Assembly (NCBI GenBank): GCA_963698165.1
Contig: CAVOPT010000004.1
Coordinates: 62,001 to 126,000 of the forward strand
DNA length: 64,000 nucleotides
Direction of reading: 5' to 3'
DNA from: JAAYUJ01 sp963698165
GTDB taxonomy: Bacteria; Desulfobacterota; Syntrophobacteria; Syntrophobacterales; Syntrophobacteraceae
Position 1 is the stretch's first letter. Every line of letters starts with the position of its first letter. Below are positions 43,286 to 51,324 of the stretch, piece after piece. The notes under the pieces were generated by a model. The model saw only the letters and a list, made by a program, of their open reading frames with translations, was not told the DNA's origin and did no database searches. The translations under genes were made by a program, and so were the position numbers.

Positions 43286-43695
43286 TGCTTCGACTTCTTC
43301 TTTCGTTCCTACTGATTTTTACCTGCTTTTCGACAAGATTAGAAGCCCAGTCAAGCAAACAAATTGACCGACTGATCAGGATGGAAGAAGAACAATCAAG
43401 GCAGCTAAGAAAACAGTTCGATGATATTAATGCAAGATTGGTTTCATTAGTAACCTTATGGATTTATGATGCAAAGACAAAAGCTCTTGAAATAGATGAC
43501 GGGAAAACTGATCCAAGGACAATAGCTTCAGCTGCCGTAAGGGGAGGAACAGATTACAGTTCACAATTTCTTAAGATATGGTTATCAATTTCTGATACCA
43601 CTTTCCAAGAAGCTCAAACCACAACCAGAATCGAAGAAGAGAAAATAATAGATACAATATCCACGATTATAATTAACAAAAGAAATTCAACTTAG
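43285..43695 (+). CDS. Secreted hypothetical protein with coiled-coil N-terminus
   Basis: 136 residues. A signal peptide (MLRLLLSFLLIFTCFSTRLEA) leads to a coiled coil (IDRLIRMEEEQSRQLRKQFDDINA) and then a mixed tail. The gene is distinctly richer in A and T than its neighbours, suggesting separate acquisition. AGAGGTGG is upstream. No family recognised. Confidence 0.6.
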   Translation: MLRLLLSFLLIFTCFSTRLEAQSSKQIDRLIRMEEEQSRQLRKQFDDINARLVSLVTLWIYDAKTKALEIDDGKTDPRTIASAAVRGGTDYSSQFLKIWLSISDTTFQEAQTTTRIEEEKIIDTISTIIINKRNST

Positions 43696-43795
43696 AAACG
43701 AAGAAAGGCACCCAAATTAGAAAATCTTTAAGGGAATGAGCCACCCAATGAAACACGAAAAAACCCTCCACAGCTTTACCGAAAAGGAGGGGTTC

Positions 43796-43870
43796 ATGAA
43801 GAATCTCTTGTCTGCCGTTTTTTTCCTTGTGGTGGTTTTTTATAACCGTTCACCAGCTATACCCAATTAA
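43796..43870 (+). pseudogene. Signal-peptide stub cut at the IS66 fragment
   Basis: AAGGAGGGG and ATG at 43796 start MKNLLSAVFFLVVVFYNRSPAIPN, a signal peptide that stops at 43870, exactly where the transposase fragment begins. Strong ribosome site plus signal peptide with no mature protein suggests a gene truncated by the insertion. A possible hairpin (AACCCTCC / GGAGGGGTT) lies just upstream. Confidence 0.45.
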
Positions 43871-44214
43871 CCGACTAGGCTAGGCCTGGGTGTCCCATGG
43901 AATGCCGCTGTCATGAGATCGGAGAGGAAATGGAACGGGTTCCTCCTCTGAAGTTGGCACGTTCTGGTCACGGTGAGGATCCGTTCGGTGAAGCGTTCAC
44001 CATTGTGGGACTGGTTGCCGAAACAGAGTTTGCGCCATTGTACAGGTGGCCGCAAGGCGCGTTCAGCCCGATTGTTGGTTGGTTCGACCCCCTCGTGAAA
44101 GAGGAAGGTAAAGAGGTGTTCCCAGTTCTTGAGGGTACGGCGGGCCCGAGTGCGTACCTGTCTGTCAGGGCTATCCTGGTACTTGAGGCAGTACCTTTTG
44201 ATGCGGGCCCTCAT
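43867..44214 (-). pseudogene. IS66-family transposase, C-terminal fragment
   Basis: 115 residues: RRTLKNWEHLFTFLFHEGVE and PTNNRAERALRPPVQWRKLCFGNQSHNGERFTERILTVTRTC match the end of the IS66 DDE transposase, including the last catalytic Glu in NNRAERALR. The N-terminal two thirds, the accessory IS66 genes and clear terminal repeats are missing. Inserted in the integrated element. Confidence 0.85.
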
Positions 44215-44551
44215 AAGGATGGTGGCATTTCCGAGTTGCTCTCCAGCATTGCTCTATCCTCCGGGTGAGCATTTATAATCTAAGACGCCAGTCCGCACTC
44301 GGAAAGGAGATGCATGGCAGGCTGGCACTGAAGACCGGAAAAAGCAGCATAAGAGCAAACAGGCAATAACAAATTAACTTCACTGGAAAATTCGGCTTTT
44401 GTTACGTACAGCTCTCCTACTCTTTGAAATCTCGAGGGTCCAAAAAGATCCACATGTCCGGAGCATATGCGTTATGCTGGAATTGCCTCTGTGAGGTTTC
44501 GATGTTGGCAAGTAAGGCTGGGATTGTGGTATCTTCTTCAGACTTCTTTTC
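44215..44551. other. Decayed spacer between IS66 fragment and GC-rich segment
   Basis: No gene could be supported. The last part overlaps the start of a GC-rich block with different composition. Confidence 0.4.
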
Positions 44552-44890
44552 TTGTTCTGGCGAGTATCTATTGAACCGAAGCACACCCTGGACCGACTGG
44601 CCCGCCTGGTCGACCCCGTTGAGACCGGTATGCAGGTGGCCCCAGCGGAAGGCTGGACCGCCAACGCCCTGGAGCAGACCGCGGCACTGTCAGGTCCAGG
44701 AACCGCGGCGATGGTGACGTCGATCAAGCAGTGGCAAGCGGGGCACGCAGGACTCTACGCGCTTGCGCATTCGGGTGAGGCACCAGGACACCCTGCCGCT
44801 CCCCCATCGACCGGAAAGGGCAGCCAACCTCCGGCCGCCAGCGCAAACGGAGACGGCAGCGAGGGGATACAACTCCAAGCTCAGCGTTGA
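44552..44890 (+). CDS. Hypothetical frame in GC-rich insert (tentative, possibly a fragment)
   Basis: 112 residues; the part TLDRLARLVDPVETGMQVAP...TSIKQWQAGHAGLY looks protein-like, and the end is low-complexity (Pro/Ala/Ser/Gly). No ribosome site. It may be a remnant that travelled with the cytochrome gene. Confidence 0.3.
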   Translation: MFWRVSIEPKHTLDRLARLVDPVETGMQVAPAEGWTANALEQTAALSGPGTAAMVTSIKQWQAGHAGLYALAHSGEAPGHPAAPPSTGKGSQPPAASANGDGSEGIQLQAQR

Positions 44891-44997
44891 TCTGCTTTGT
44901 GAACAGGTTTAGAGGCGCTAACCAATGACCACCAGTCGTAGCTAATGGTGAACCGGCCGCTGGCTACTCTCCTCGGAAGCATAGACAGGGGGGAATC

Positions 44998-45555
44998 ATG
45001 ACCGAGACCAACCGCTACGCCCTTGTGCAACGCCTATTGCACTGGCTGATCGCACTCATCGTTCTGGCCGTGCTGGGCGTCGGCATGATCTTCGGGTTCC
45101 TGGGTTTCGACGGGACCAGGGAGACCTTTGGGGGCGAGGTGACCGACGTGCTCTTCAAATACCACAAGACCTTCGGCGGCCTGGTCCTGGCCCTGATGTT
45201 CCTGCGCCTCGGGTTCAGACTGATTCTGGGCGCCCCGCCCTATCAGCAGTCCCTCAGTGGGTTCGAACGTGCCGCCAGCCAGACGGTCCACGGCCTCTTC
45301 TATGTCGCGCTCCTGGCCATGCCGGTCCTTGGCTTGCTCGCAACGGCGGCGGGCGGCTACCCGGTGCAGTTCTTCGAATGGACCCTCCCGGGACTGATCG
45401 GCAAGGATAAAGCGCTCAGCGAGACGCTGTTCTGGTTCCACGGGCTGGTCGGCTGGGTGCTCCTGGGCCTCATCGTCCTGCATGTCGGGGCCGCGATGAG
45501 GCACTGGCTGGTCAAGCGCGACGGGGTGATGGCGAGGATGAGCCTGCTTCGCTGA
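44998..45555 (+). CDS. Cytochrome b561
   Basis: 185 residues, four membrane segments. Haem-ligand histidines lie in LVQRLLHWLIALIVL, KYHKTFGGLVLALMFLRL, ASQTVHGLFYVALLAMPVLG and WFHGLVGWVLLGLIVLHVGAAMRHW. Proteins of this type pass electrons between quinol and periplasmic partners. The GC-rich codon use differs from flanking genes, so transfer is likely. AGGGGGG lies upstream of ATG 44998. No redox partner gene is adjacent. Confidence 0.9.
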   Translation: MTETNRYALVQRLLHWLIALIVLAVLGVGMIFGFLGFDGTRETFGGEVTDVLFKYHKTFGGLVLALMFLRLGFRLILGAPPYQQSLSGFERAASQTVHGLFYVALLAMPVLGLLATAAGGYPVQFFEWTLPGLIGKDKALSETLFWFHGLVGWVLLGLIVLHVGAAMRHWLVKRDGVMARMSLLR

Positions 45556-45586
45556 GTGGGTCACTTTGGGAGGAGCCGATTCGATC

Positions 45587-45970
45587 GTGAGCTTCAGAAG
45601 GCATCTGAAACGGAAGAACTTCTCCCGCTACACGGTGAGGGATTACATGAACACCCTTAAGACCTTCGGGCACTGGCTGGACGTCCCGCTTGAAGAGGTC
45701 GACCACCGGAAGATGGTGCAGTTCATCGACTGGCTCCTCGACAAGAACCTGAGCCCCAAGACGATCAACTGCTACCTCGAGAGCATCCGGATCAAGACCG
45801 CTCAGGATTCCCTCCGGCTCATCAACCTGGCCATCAACCGAATGCTGGCCGGTGAGATCCAGACCGACACGGCGCGGGTTCTGATTTATGGCGCATCGAC
45901 GCTCACCCGGTGCCCGGAAGTCTGCGATCTGCAGAAGCGGCTCGATGAATTGGAGGCGAAGATCAGATGA
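45587..45970 (+). CDS. Chimeric protein: integrase core-binding domain fused to an unrelated tail
   Basis: About 127 residues. The first 65 (FRRHLKRKNFSRYTVRDYMN, then KMVQFIDWLLDKNLSPKTINCYLESIR) are the N-terminal SAM-like domain of a tyrosine recombinase, but no catalytic domain follows. The second part (TAQDSLRLINLAINRMLAGEIQTDTARVLIYGASTL) is a different conserved-looking segment ending in a coiled coil (QKRLDELEAKIR). Deletion may have fused two genes. GTG at 45587 is the likely start (AGGAG upstream); TTG at 45566 is possible. It overlaps the next gene as ATGA. Confidence 0.62.
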   Translation: MSFRRHLKRKNFSRYTVRDYMNTLKTFGHWLDVPLEEVDHRKMVQFIDWLLDKNLSPKTINCYLESIRIKTAQDSLRLINLAINRMLAGEIQTDTARVLIYGASTLTRCPEVCDLQKRLDELEAKIR

Positions 45971-46226
45971 GCTTGAAGAAGCGACTCAAAGCAATCGAGA
46001 ACCAGTTGGGTGCGGAACAGTCCTCGATCGAAGGAACCATCCTGGACCCCCGAATCGCACGATGGAGTGAGCTTTTTACCAAGGGAACCAGGGAACCAGG
46101 ACCGAGGCCGAGGAAGCCGAATATCAGGAGTTCGAGGCAAAACGCGAACGGAAGCTCCGGGATCCTTCGGTACGAATTCCGCAGAACATGGACGAGCTTC
46201 GCGCCTGGATAGGTGACAACCTATAA
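45967..46226 (+). pseudogene. Small hypothetical gene broken by an 8-bp tandem duplication
   Basis: It starts MSLKKRLKAIENQLGAEQSS, and runs to FTKGTREP. Then GGGAACCA occurs twice in tandem (46083-46090 and 46091-46098) and sense moves to another frame: TEAEEAEYQEFEAKRERKLR, then RIPQNMDELRAWIGDNL to TAA at 46224. Removing one 8-bp copy restores one reading frame of about 83 residues. As written the product ends at 46212 with a nonsense tail. Its start overlaps the upstream stop, so the two genes belong together. Function unknown. Confidence 0.72.
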
Positions 46227-46372
46227 TCAAGGATGCACCCGGTCCCGAGGGTAAGCCTGAGGGGACCGGACAGCTGCATGAACTCGCGGACGACCATTGT
46301 GATGACATCAATCCAAAATGGTTCAATCCATATTGGATTTGTGAGCTTGGTTTGACTCCGTCTGGTTTCCGT

Positions 46373-46711
46373 TCACGATTGCGCCATAACTGCTAGCTTT
46401 TGTCTTGCCCTCCGATGAGCAAAAAACAAACCGACAAAAACTATGATCTCTAAAGTGAAGAAATATAAAGTGGCAAAACCTTCAGTTGGATTAAGAATCG
46501 CTAAGACAGCAACGATCGCGGTCGGTATTCCCATATACCAAAACAACCCTCGATAGAAGCATAGTTCCGCTTCCAGTTTGCGCTTCTTCCAGTTTGGAGG
46601 CGTGAAAATGAGGTACCAGAAAGCAATGCCGGGAAGGATGGAAAACAACACTCGTTGAGTGTCGCTCAAAGGCTTTTTCTCAAAGACTTTCAGTTCTTCT
46701 TCTATACTCAT
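46373..46711 (-). CDS. Small membrane protein, hypothetical
   Basis: 112 residues with three hydrophobic segments (LFSILPGIAFWYLIF, GLFWYMGIPTAIVAVLAIL, LYFFTLEIIVFVGLFFA) and a basic C-terminus (HRRARQKL). A+T-rich relative to the flanks. Followed on the same strand by another small gene upstream; the two are separated by a GC-rich inverted repeat. No family recognised. Confidence 0.6.
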   Translation of the reverse strand: MSIEEELKVFEKKPLSDTQRVLFSILPGIAFWYLIFTPPNWKKRKLEAELCFYRGLFWYMGIPTAIVAVLAILNPTEGFATLYFFTLEIIVFVGLFFAHRRARQKLAVMAQS

Positions 46712-46737
46712 TTAGGTTAGAAAGTAGCGCTCTTGGA

Positions 46738-46803
46738 CTCACGCGGAGTCGCGGAGAACGCAGAGAAAACCTGCCTTGGCGTCTCTGCGTCTCCGCGTGA
46801 GAA
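46738..46803. repeat. Dispersed inverted repeat of the CGCGGAG type
   Basis: CTCACGCGGAG...CGCAGAGA on the left pairs with TCTCTGCG TCTCCGCGTGAG on the right across a short AT-poor loop. Elements of this kind (CGCGGAGACGCAGAGA) are widespread in bacterial genomes, from memory. A related half-site (GGACGCGGAGACCGCGGAGAC) is at about 20155-20175. Confidence 0.7.
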
Positions 46804-46820
46804 AAGAAGTTTTTCAACCT

Positions 46821-47018
46821 TCACGAGTATAGTATCCGTTTTTTCTCTTGGGCCTCTTTGAATACAGGGGTAAGTGTTTCATTAGTTTCCCCTCGGCTTC
46901 TCAGTTCCGCTTTGGCCGCCCGGATCGCCTCCGGAGTATACTGATTCTTATAAAGGGTGATAATTTTAACCAGTTCTTTTGTCTCCATGCTGGCGTGTTG
47001 TTCTTTCAGACTCATCAT
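46821..47018 (-). CDS. Small hypothetical protein, 65 residues
   Basis: It contains KELVKIITLYKNQYTPEAIRAAKAELRSRGE, a short helical motif I know from many small bacterial proteins with no assigned function. GAGGAGGG is just upstream of the ATG pair at 47018. Together with the membrane protein downstream it probably forms a two-gene unit near the right end of the element. Confidence 0.6.
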   Translation of the reverse strand: MMSLKEQHASMETKELVKIITLYKNQYTPEAIRAAKAELRSRGETNETLTPVFKEAQEKKRILYS

Positions 47019-47212
47019 CTCCCTCCTCGCCTCTTGAATATCCTAACTCAACGGGTAAGTCTAATGGGTTACGAGGAATTTAGTAATGTTCATGAGAAAC
47101 CACCACGAAGAGGGGGTGTGGCGGAGCTTCATGGACTACCGAGGAACTCTTCAGTTGGCCGGAATAGTGCGATAGGGAATTCCTCGAGTGTACGAGGGAG
47201 AATGGAAAATCA

Positions 47213-47236
47213 CGTACACTGGGCGTACACCAAGAA
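47213..47236. repeat. Arm-type integrase repeat, right end
   Basis: CGTACACTGGG then CGTACACCAAGAA, matching 35061-35084 at 22 of 24 positions. An inverted TGTACG lies at 47189-47194. It is 25 bases inside the right attachment repeat. The paired arm sites support an element that is, or was, excisable. Confidence 0.7.
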
Positions 47237-47267
47237 AAAAGGGGTTCAGGTGAAAACCTGTAACCCC
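47235..47267 (-). terminator. Terminator downstream of tRNA-Arg, supplied by the element
   Basis: On the minus strand, GGGGTTACAGGT / ACCTGAACCCC with loop TTTC is followed by six T. It replaces the displaced terminator now at 34858-34884. Confidence 0.8.
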
Positions 47268-47325
47268 TTGAATTTTCTGGTGCGCCCAGTAGGATTCGAA
47301 CCTACGGCCTACGGATTCGTAGTCC
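47261..47325. repeat. Right attachment repeat (65-bp direct repeat)
   Basis: Perfect copy of 34878-34942. It covers the 3' half of the intact tRNA-Arg plus 17 downstream bases. Confidence 0.93.
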
Positions 47326-47354
47326 GGCACTCTATCCAGCTGAGCTATGGGCGC
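47278..47354 (-). tRNA. tRNA-Arg (anticodon ACG)
   Basis: Minus strand: acceptor GCGCCCA pairs with TGGGCGC; D arm GCTC...GAGT; anticodon loop CTACGAA (ACG); T arm GTAGG TTCGAAT CCTAC; discriminator A and encoded CCA. It is 77 bases and the cloverleaf is intact. It is the integration site of the element, which restores its 3' half. Confidence 0.96.
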
Positions 47355-47604
47355 AGTCGAAGCGGACTTTTTTGATAACAGAATTGCAGGGTGCAAGCAA
47401 GGAGAAATGCGTTTCGGGAGAAATGCGTTGCAGTTCGGATTGTTTTGTCTGATAGTCTCTTCCCTGCGCGAGGACGCCACCCTGGCAAGCCCCCAGGGGT
47501 CTGGGTGTTTTTGAGAATCCTCGGCGCACAAACCGGGGATCATCAAGCAAGAAACCTCGGTGCACGGTTCGGGAATCTCCAGGCAGGCAACCGAGGAGTA
47601 CGGT

Positions 47605-49188
47605 TTGGGAAGCAAGGTTTCCACGACCCTCTTCAGCAGACGGTTCAAAATGGGATGGGCCGCACTCATCATGGGTGTGAGCGTGCTCCTCTCCCGTGTA
47701 ATGGGTCTCATCCGTGACAAGGTCATCTCGTTTCTCTTCGGAGCCACCCAGGAATCCGACCTCTATTTCGCCGCGTTCGTCATACCCGACTTCCTCAATT
47801 ATCTCCTTGCGGGGGGCTACTTCTCCATCACTCTCATCCCGCTCCTTGCCGACTATTTCGGCGAGGATGAAAAGTCGGGCTGGTCCTTCTTTTCGGCCGC
47901 TTTCACCTGGGTCACCATGGGCGTCACGATCCTCACTCTTTCCGCCATGTTGCTTGCCCCCTATTTCTCTCACCTGGTGGCTCCGGGTCTCGATGCTGCG
48001 TCTTTCTCGCGCCTCGCCTTTTTCCTTCGGATTGTCATGCCCGCTCAGATCTTCTTCATCATGGGCTCAGCCCTTACCGCCGTCCTCTTCCTGCGCAAGC
48101 AGTTCTTCGTTCCCGCCCTCACACCCCTGGTCTACAACCTCTTCATCATCCTCGGCGGTGTCTTCATGCACCATCGCGGCATGGAAGGATTTTGCTGGGG
48201 CGTTCTGGCCGGGGCGTTTCTCGGGAACTTCCTGCTCCCGCTCATGGCGGTGAAGCGTGGAGGTCTCCACCTGCGCGTCGTGTTCTCCCACCCGGGACTC
48301 AAGCGGTTCCTTCTCCTGGCCTTGCCCCTCATGATCGGACAGTCCATCGTGGTTCTCGACGAACAGCTGGTGAGGGTCTTCGGCTCCCTGGCCGGCACGG
48401 GGGCCATAAGCCGGCTCAACTATGCGCGCCGCATCATGATGGTACCGGTGGGAGTGGTGGCCCAGGCCGCCGGTGTCGCTTCATATCCATTCCTTGCGGA
48501 GCTCGTGGCCAAGAAGGATTTTTCGGCATTTCACGAGACCTTGAACCTGGCATTGCGCAGTGTCCTGGCCATACTCATCCCGCTTTCCGTGTGGATGATG
48601 GTCGTCGCCAGGCCGACGACGGTTCTCATTTTTCAGCAGGGTCATTTCACCGCGTTGGATGCGGAGCACACAGCGGGGCTGCTCCAGACTCTGCTGGCCG
48701 CAGTGTTCTGCTGGGGTGCGCAACAAGTGCTCGGGCGGGGCTACTATGCGAGGCAGGATACCCTCACGCCCGCCATCGTCGGGACCGCCGTCACGGTCAT
48801 TTCTGTTCCCCTCTTCTGGGCTCTTGGAAACAGGTTTTTCGCAACGGGAGTGGCCACGGCGAGTGCCGTCGCCATCGGGTTGTACACCGCGGCACTCTCC
48901 TGCGTCTGGTGGTATCGTTTTGGAAGCGGCGCGTTTGCGGGTCTTCAAGCTGTCTTCATCAAGATTGGGGCGATTTCCTTTGCGGCCGCCATGCCGAGCT
49001 TCTTTCTCATGAGGATCGAAATCATCAGCTCCGTGCACCATCCGTATATTGGAGCACTGGTCGAGATCCTTGCGAGCGGGGTCGTTTTCGCCATGCTTTT
49101 TCTCGGCCTATCGATTGCCCTGGTTCCCTCCCTCATAAGGCCTCTCCTGGAAAGGTTCGGTCCTTTCCGAAAGTATTTCAACCGCTGA
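47605..49188 (+). CDS. murJ: Lipid II flippase MurJ
   Basis: About 527 residues with 13-14 membrane segments of the MOP superfamily. The N-terminus, LSRVMGLIRDKVISFLFGA, is the MurJ/MviN signature, with the RxxGLxRD arginines; KRFLLLALPLMIGQSIVVLDEQL, SRLNYARRIMMVPVGVVAQA and FYARQDTLTP-like YYARQDTLTP follow. It flips lipid II across the inner membrane for peptidoglycan synthesis. TTG at 47605, with GAGGAG six bases upstream, is favoured because MurJ proteins have about 15 residues before the first helix; ATG at 47650 would give a shorter start. It stands next to tRNA-Arg and upstream of the heat-shock locus. Confidence 0.93.
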   Translation: MGSKVSTTLFSRRFKMGWAALIMGVSVLLSRVMGLIRDKVISFLFGATQESDLYFAAFVIPDFLNYLLAGGYFSITLIPLLADYFGEDEKSGWSFFSAAFTWVTMGVTILTLSAMLLAPYFSHLVAPGLDAASFSRLAFFLRIVMPAQIFFIMGSALTAVLFLRKQFFVPALTPLVYNLFIILGGVFMHHRGMEGFCWGVLAGAFLGNFLLPLMAVKRGGLHLRVVFSHPGLKRFLLLALPLMIGQSIVVLDEQLVRVFGSLAGTGAISRLNYARRIMMVPVGVVAQAAGVASYPFLAELVAKKDFSAFHETLNLALRSVLAILIPLSVWMMVVARPTTVLIFQQGHFTALDAEHTAGLLQTLLAAVFCWGAQQVLGRGYYARQDTLTPAIVGTAVTVISVPLFWALGNRFFATGVATASAVAIGLYTAALSCVWWYRFGSGAFAGLQAVFIKIGAISFAAAMPSFFLMRIEIISSVHHPYIGALVEILASGVVFAMLFLGLSIALVPSLIRPLLERFGPFRKYFNR

Positions 49189-49312
49189 ATCCTTTCCAGG
49201 AACTAAACTCCCTTCTCATGGGGCAGGACCCCGATGTCCCCGGCACTTGAGCGCCGCCTGGCCATGGAGGGGTCCCGCGGACCGAGAGCACCTGTGAGAG
49301 AGGTTGAGAGTC

Positions 49313-49341
49313 TTGACAACTCGCCGTTACGGCACTAGGTT
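49313..49341 (+). promoter_or_regulatory. Vegetative promoter of the hrcA-grpE-dnaK locus
   Basis: TTGACA, a 17-base spacer and TAGGTT, directly upstream of the CIRCE element. The -35 box is perfect and the -10 weak, as is common for CIRCE-controlled genes. Confidence 0.7.
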
Positions 49342-49344
49342 ACG

Positions 49345-49371
49345 TTGGCACTCTTTCTGGGTGAGTGCTAA
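49345..49371 (+). promoter_or_regulatory. CIRCE operator (HrcA-binding site)
   Basis: TTGGCACTC-N9-GAGTGCTAA: the consensus TTAGCACTC-N9-GAGTGCTAA with one mismatch in the left arm. It overlaps the transcription start region, so HrcA would repress its own operon. Confidence 0.95.
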
Positions 49372-49395
49372 TAGGGAGGGTGGAGTTTATCCGTG

Positions 49396-50439
49396 ATGGA
49401 GTTGACAAAAAGGGATCAGCAGGTACTGGAAGCGGTTGTGACGGACTACATCCGGAGTGGTGAGCCCGTAGGGTCCCGGACTATTTCCAAGCGGTACGGC
49501 GTGACGGTGAGTTCCGCCACCATAAGAAACGTGATGGCGGACCTGGAGGAGCTGGGATATCTCCTTCAGCCACACACCTCGGCGGGACGCATTCCCACGG
49601 ACAAGGGCCTGCGCTTTTACCTGGATTCCATCATGCAATCCAGGATCCTCGAGGACGCGGAAAGGCGGGTCATCCGTCAGGCGTTCGAGGGGATCCAGCA
49701 GGATCTCGGCGATATACTGCAGAGAACTTCCCAGATCCTTTCGAGTTTCTGCATGCAGGCCGGCGTGGTCCTTTGGCCGAAGCTCTCCTCCACCCGTTTC
49801 AGGCACATTGAGTTTGTCTATTTGAGGCCCCAGCGCGTTGTTGCGATACTCATATCGAAATCCGGCCTGGTGTATAACCGCATGCTCGAGCTGAAGGAGG
49901 ACATCCGCCAGGAGGAGCTCGACAAGTACGGGCGATACCTGAACGATCTCTTTCAGGATGTTCCCCTGGCTGATGTGAAGCAGCGCATTCTGGAGGAAAT
50001 GAAGAAGGAAAAAGTCATTTTTGATCAGCTCTATGCCAATGCCCTGGAAATGAGCCAAAAGGTCTTTCAGGAGAGCATGGAGGGCAGTGACATTTACATC
50101 GGGGGGCAGACGAATCTTCTCAAGAATCCTGAATTTTCGGACGTACAGAGGATGCGTCGCATACTCGAGGCTCTCGAGGACAAATCAAGGATTGTAAAAC
50201 TGCTCGACACGGCGCTCAAAGCGCCTTCTGGAGTGAGAATCACGCTGGGTTCGGAAAGTGAGCTCGATGAGCTTCAGGAGATAAGCCTGGTTTCATCTCC
50301 ATACAGGCGCGGAGACACGCTCCTGGGTGTCCTGGGAGTCATTGGCCCTTTACGCATGGACTATTCGAGAATCATACCGGTGGTCGAATTCACGGCAGGA
50401 TTGCTGAGCCAGTTCCTCGAGGAACCGGAGACGTCGTGA
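49396..50439 (+). CDS. hrcA: Heat-inducible transcription repressor HrcA
   Basis: 347 residues. The N-terminal winged helix is ELTKRDQQVLEAVVTDYIRSGEPVGSRTISK, with TVSSATIRNVMADLEELGYL. The GAF-like dimerisation part ends with LGVLGVIGPLRMDYSRIIPVVEF, the hallmark C-terminal block. It represses heat-shock genes through CIRCE and is refolded by chaperonin. ATG at 49396 is preferred; GTG at 49393 is adjacent. First gene of the locus, under the CIRCE site. Confidence 0.97.
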   Translation: MELTKRDQQVLEAVVTDYIRSGEPVGSRTISKRYGVTVSSATIRNVMADLEELGYLLQPHTSAGRIPTDKGLRFYLDSIMQSRILEDAERRVIRQAFEGIQQDLGDILQRTSQILSSFCMQAGVVLWPKLSSTRFRHIEFVYLRPQRVVAILISKSGLVYNRMLELKEDIRQEELDKYGRYLNDLFQDVPLADVKQRILEEMKKEKVIFDQLYANALEMSQKVFQESMEGSDIYIGGQTNLLKNPEFSDVQRMRRILEALEDKSRIVKLLDTALKAPSGVRITLGSESELDELQEISLVSSPYRRGDTLLGVLGVIGPLRMDYSRIIPVVEFTAGLLSQFLEEPETS

Positions 50440-50537
50440 CGGCCCGCGCAGGATACCCGCAATCCGTCGCGAACGGTTGGTCTCCGACCGAGGTTGACGG
50501 AACCGGAGCAGCTTAGAGGGGAAGAGGTATTCTATCG

Positions 50538-51140
50538 ATGACAGCAGAGGAAAAGCAGAGGAAGGGCTTTCCTGAAAACCAGGAGATGCCTGATCCGCCC
50601 GATGACGGGAATGTGCAGGTCCATGACAGGCCTGTTGAAGTGGGGGAGGGGTCACAGGAGCCTGCGGAGAAGAGTGCTGCCGAGCTCTTGCTGGAAAGGG
50701 AAGAGGAAATCAGGGCGTTGCAGGACCGCCTCCTGCGTTTCGCGGCGGAAATGGAGAACACCCGCAAGAGGCTGGAGCGGGAGAAAACCGACGGAATCAG
50801 CTACGCCAACGAAAGCCTTCTTCGGCAACTGTTGCCTGTCATTGACAACCTTGAGCGGGCCCTTGAGCATGCCGAAAACGAGGTGGACAGGGAGAGTCTC
50901 CTGGAGGGAGTTCGGATGACCCTCAAGGGTTTTCTCAGCGCCGTCGCCAGGTTTGGCTGCACTCCCTTCGAAGCCCTGGGGAAGGCCTTTGATCCCAATT
51001 ATCATGAGGCTTTCATGCAGCAGGAATGCTCCGAGTATCCTGAAAAGACCGTCATGAAGGAGCTGCAAAAGGGATATGTGCTCAATGACCGTCTGCTCCG
51101 GCCCGCCTCGGTCATCATCTCCAGGGGTCCAGACGAATAA
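50538..51140 (+). CDS. grpE: Nucleotide exchange factor GrpE
   Basis: 200 residues. A Glu/Asp-rich disordered N-terminus leads to the long dimerisation helix (LQDRLLRFAAEMENTRKRLEREK) and the beta domain with FDPNYHEAFMQQE and VMKELQKGYVLNDRLLRPASVIIS, the GrpE signature. It releases ADP from DnaK. It lies 98 bases after hrcA and about 185 before dnaK. dnaJ is not in this stretch. Confidence 0.97.
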   Translation: MTAEEKQRKGFPENQEMPDPPDDGNVQVHDRPVEVGEGSQEPAEKSAAELLLEREEEIRALQDRLLRFAAEMENTRKRLEREKTDGISYANESLLRQLLPVIDNLERALEHAENEVDRESLLEGVRMTLKGFLSAVARFGCTPFEALGKAFDPNYHEAFMQQECSEYPEKTVMKELQKGYVLNDRLLRPASVIISRGPDE

Positions 51141-51324
51141 GTGGCATCATCGTCGACATTGTGCACTTTTCCGTCTCCCATTCTCTTTGCATGTCCGCGG
51201 GGAATGACTATAGAAACTGGGTAAAGAAGCAGATTTTATCCAAACGTTTGGTGCTCTATAACGTCACACTACTTGTGTTTAAGCTTAGCGGATCGAGGGA
51301 TCCACAGTGAAGGAGGCTCTGTAA

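Larger units (their letters stand above)
34943..47260. mobile_element. 12.3-kb integrative element in tRNA-Arg
   Basis: The element is bounded by 65-bp perfect repeats, with a tyrosine recombinase just inside the left end and matching 24-base arm-type repeats at both ends. It carries a recombinase, toxin-antitoxin genes, an excisionase-like HTH, a primase-helicase, a repeat cluster that could be an origin, a nuclease, DUF5681 and Cys-rich phage-like small proteins, and decayed cargo. No capsid, portal or conjugation genes are seen, so it resembles a phage satellite or a reduced mobile island. Several of its genes are broken, so mobility is uncertain. Confidence 0.88.
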
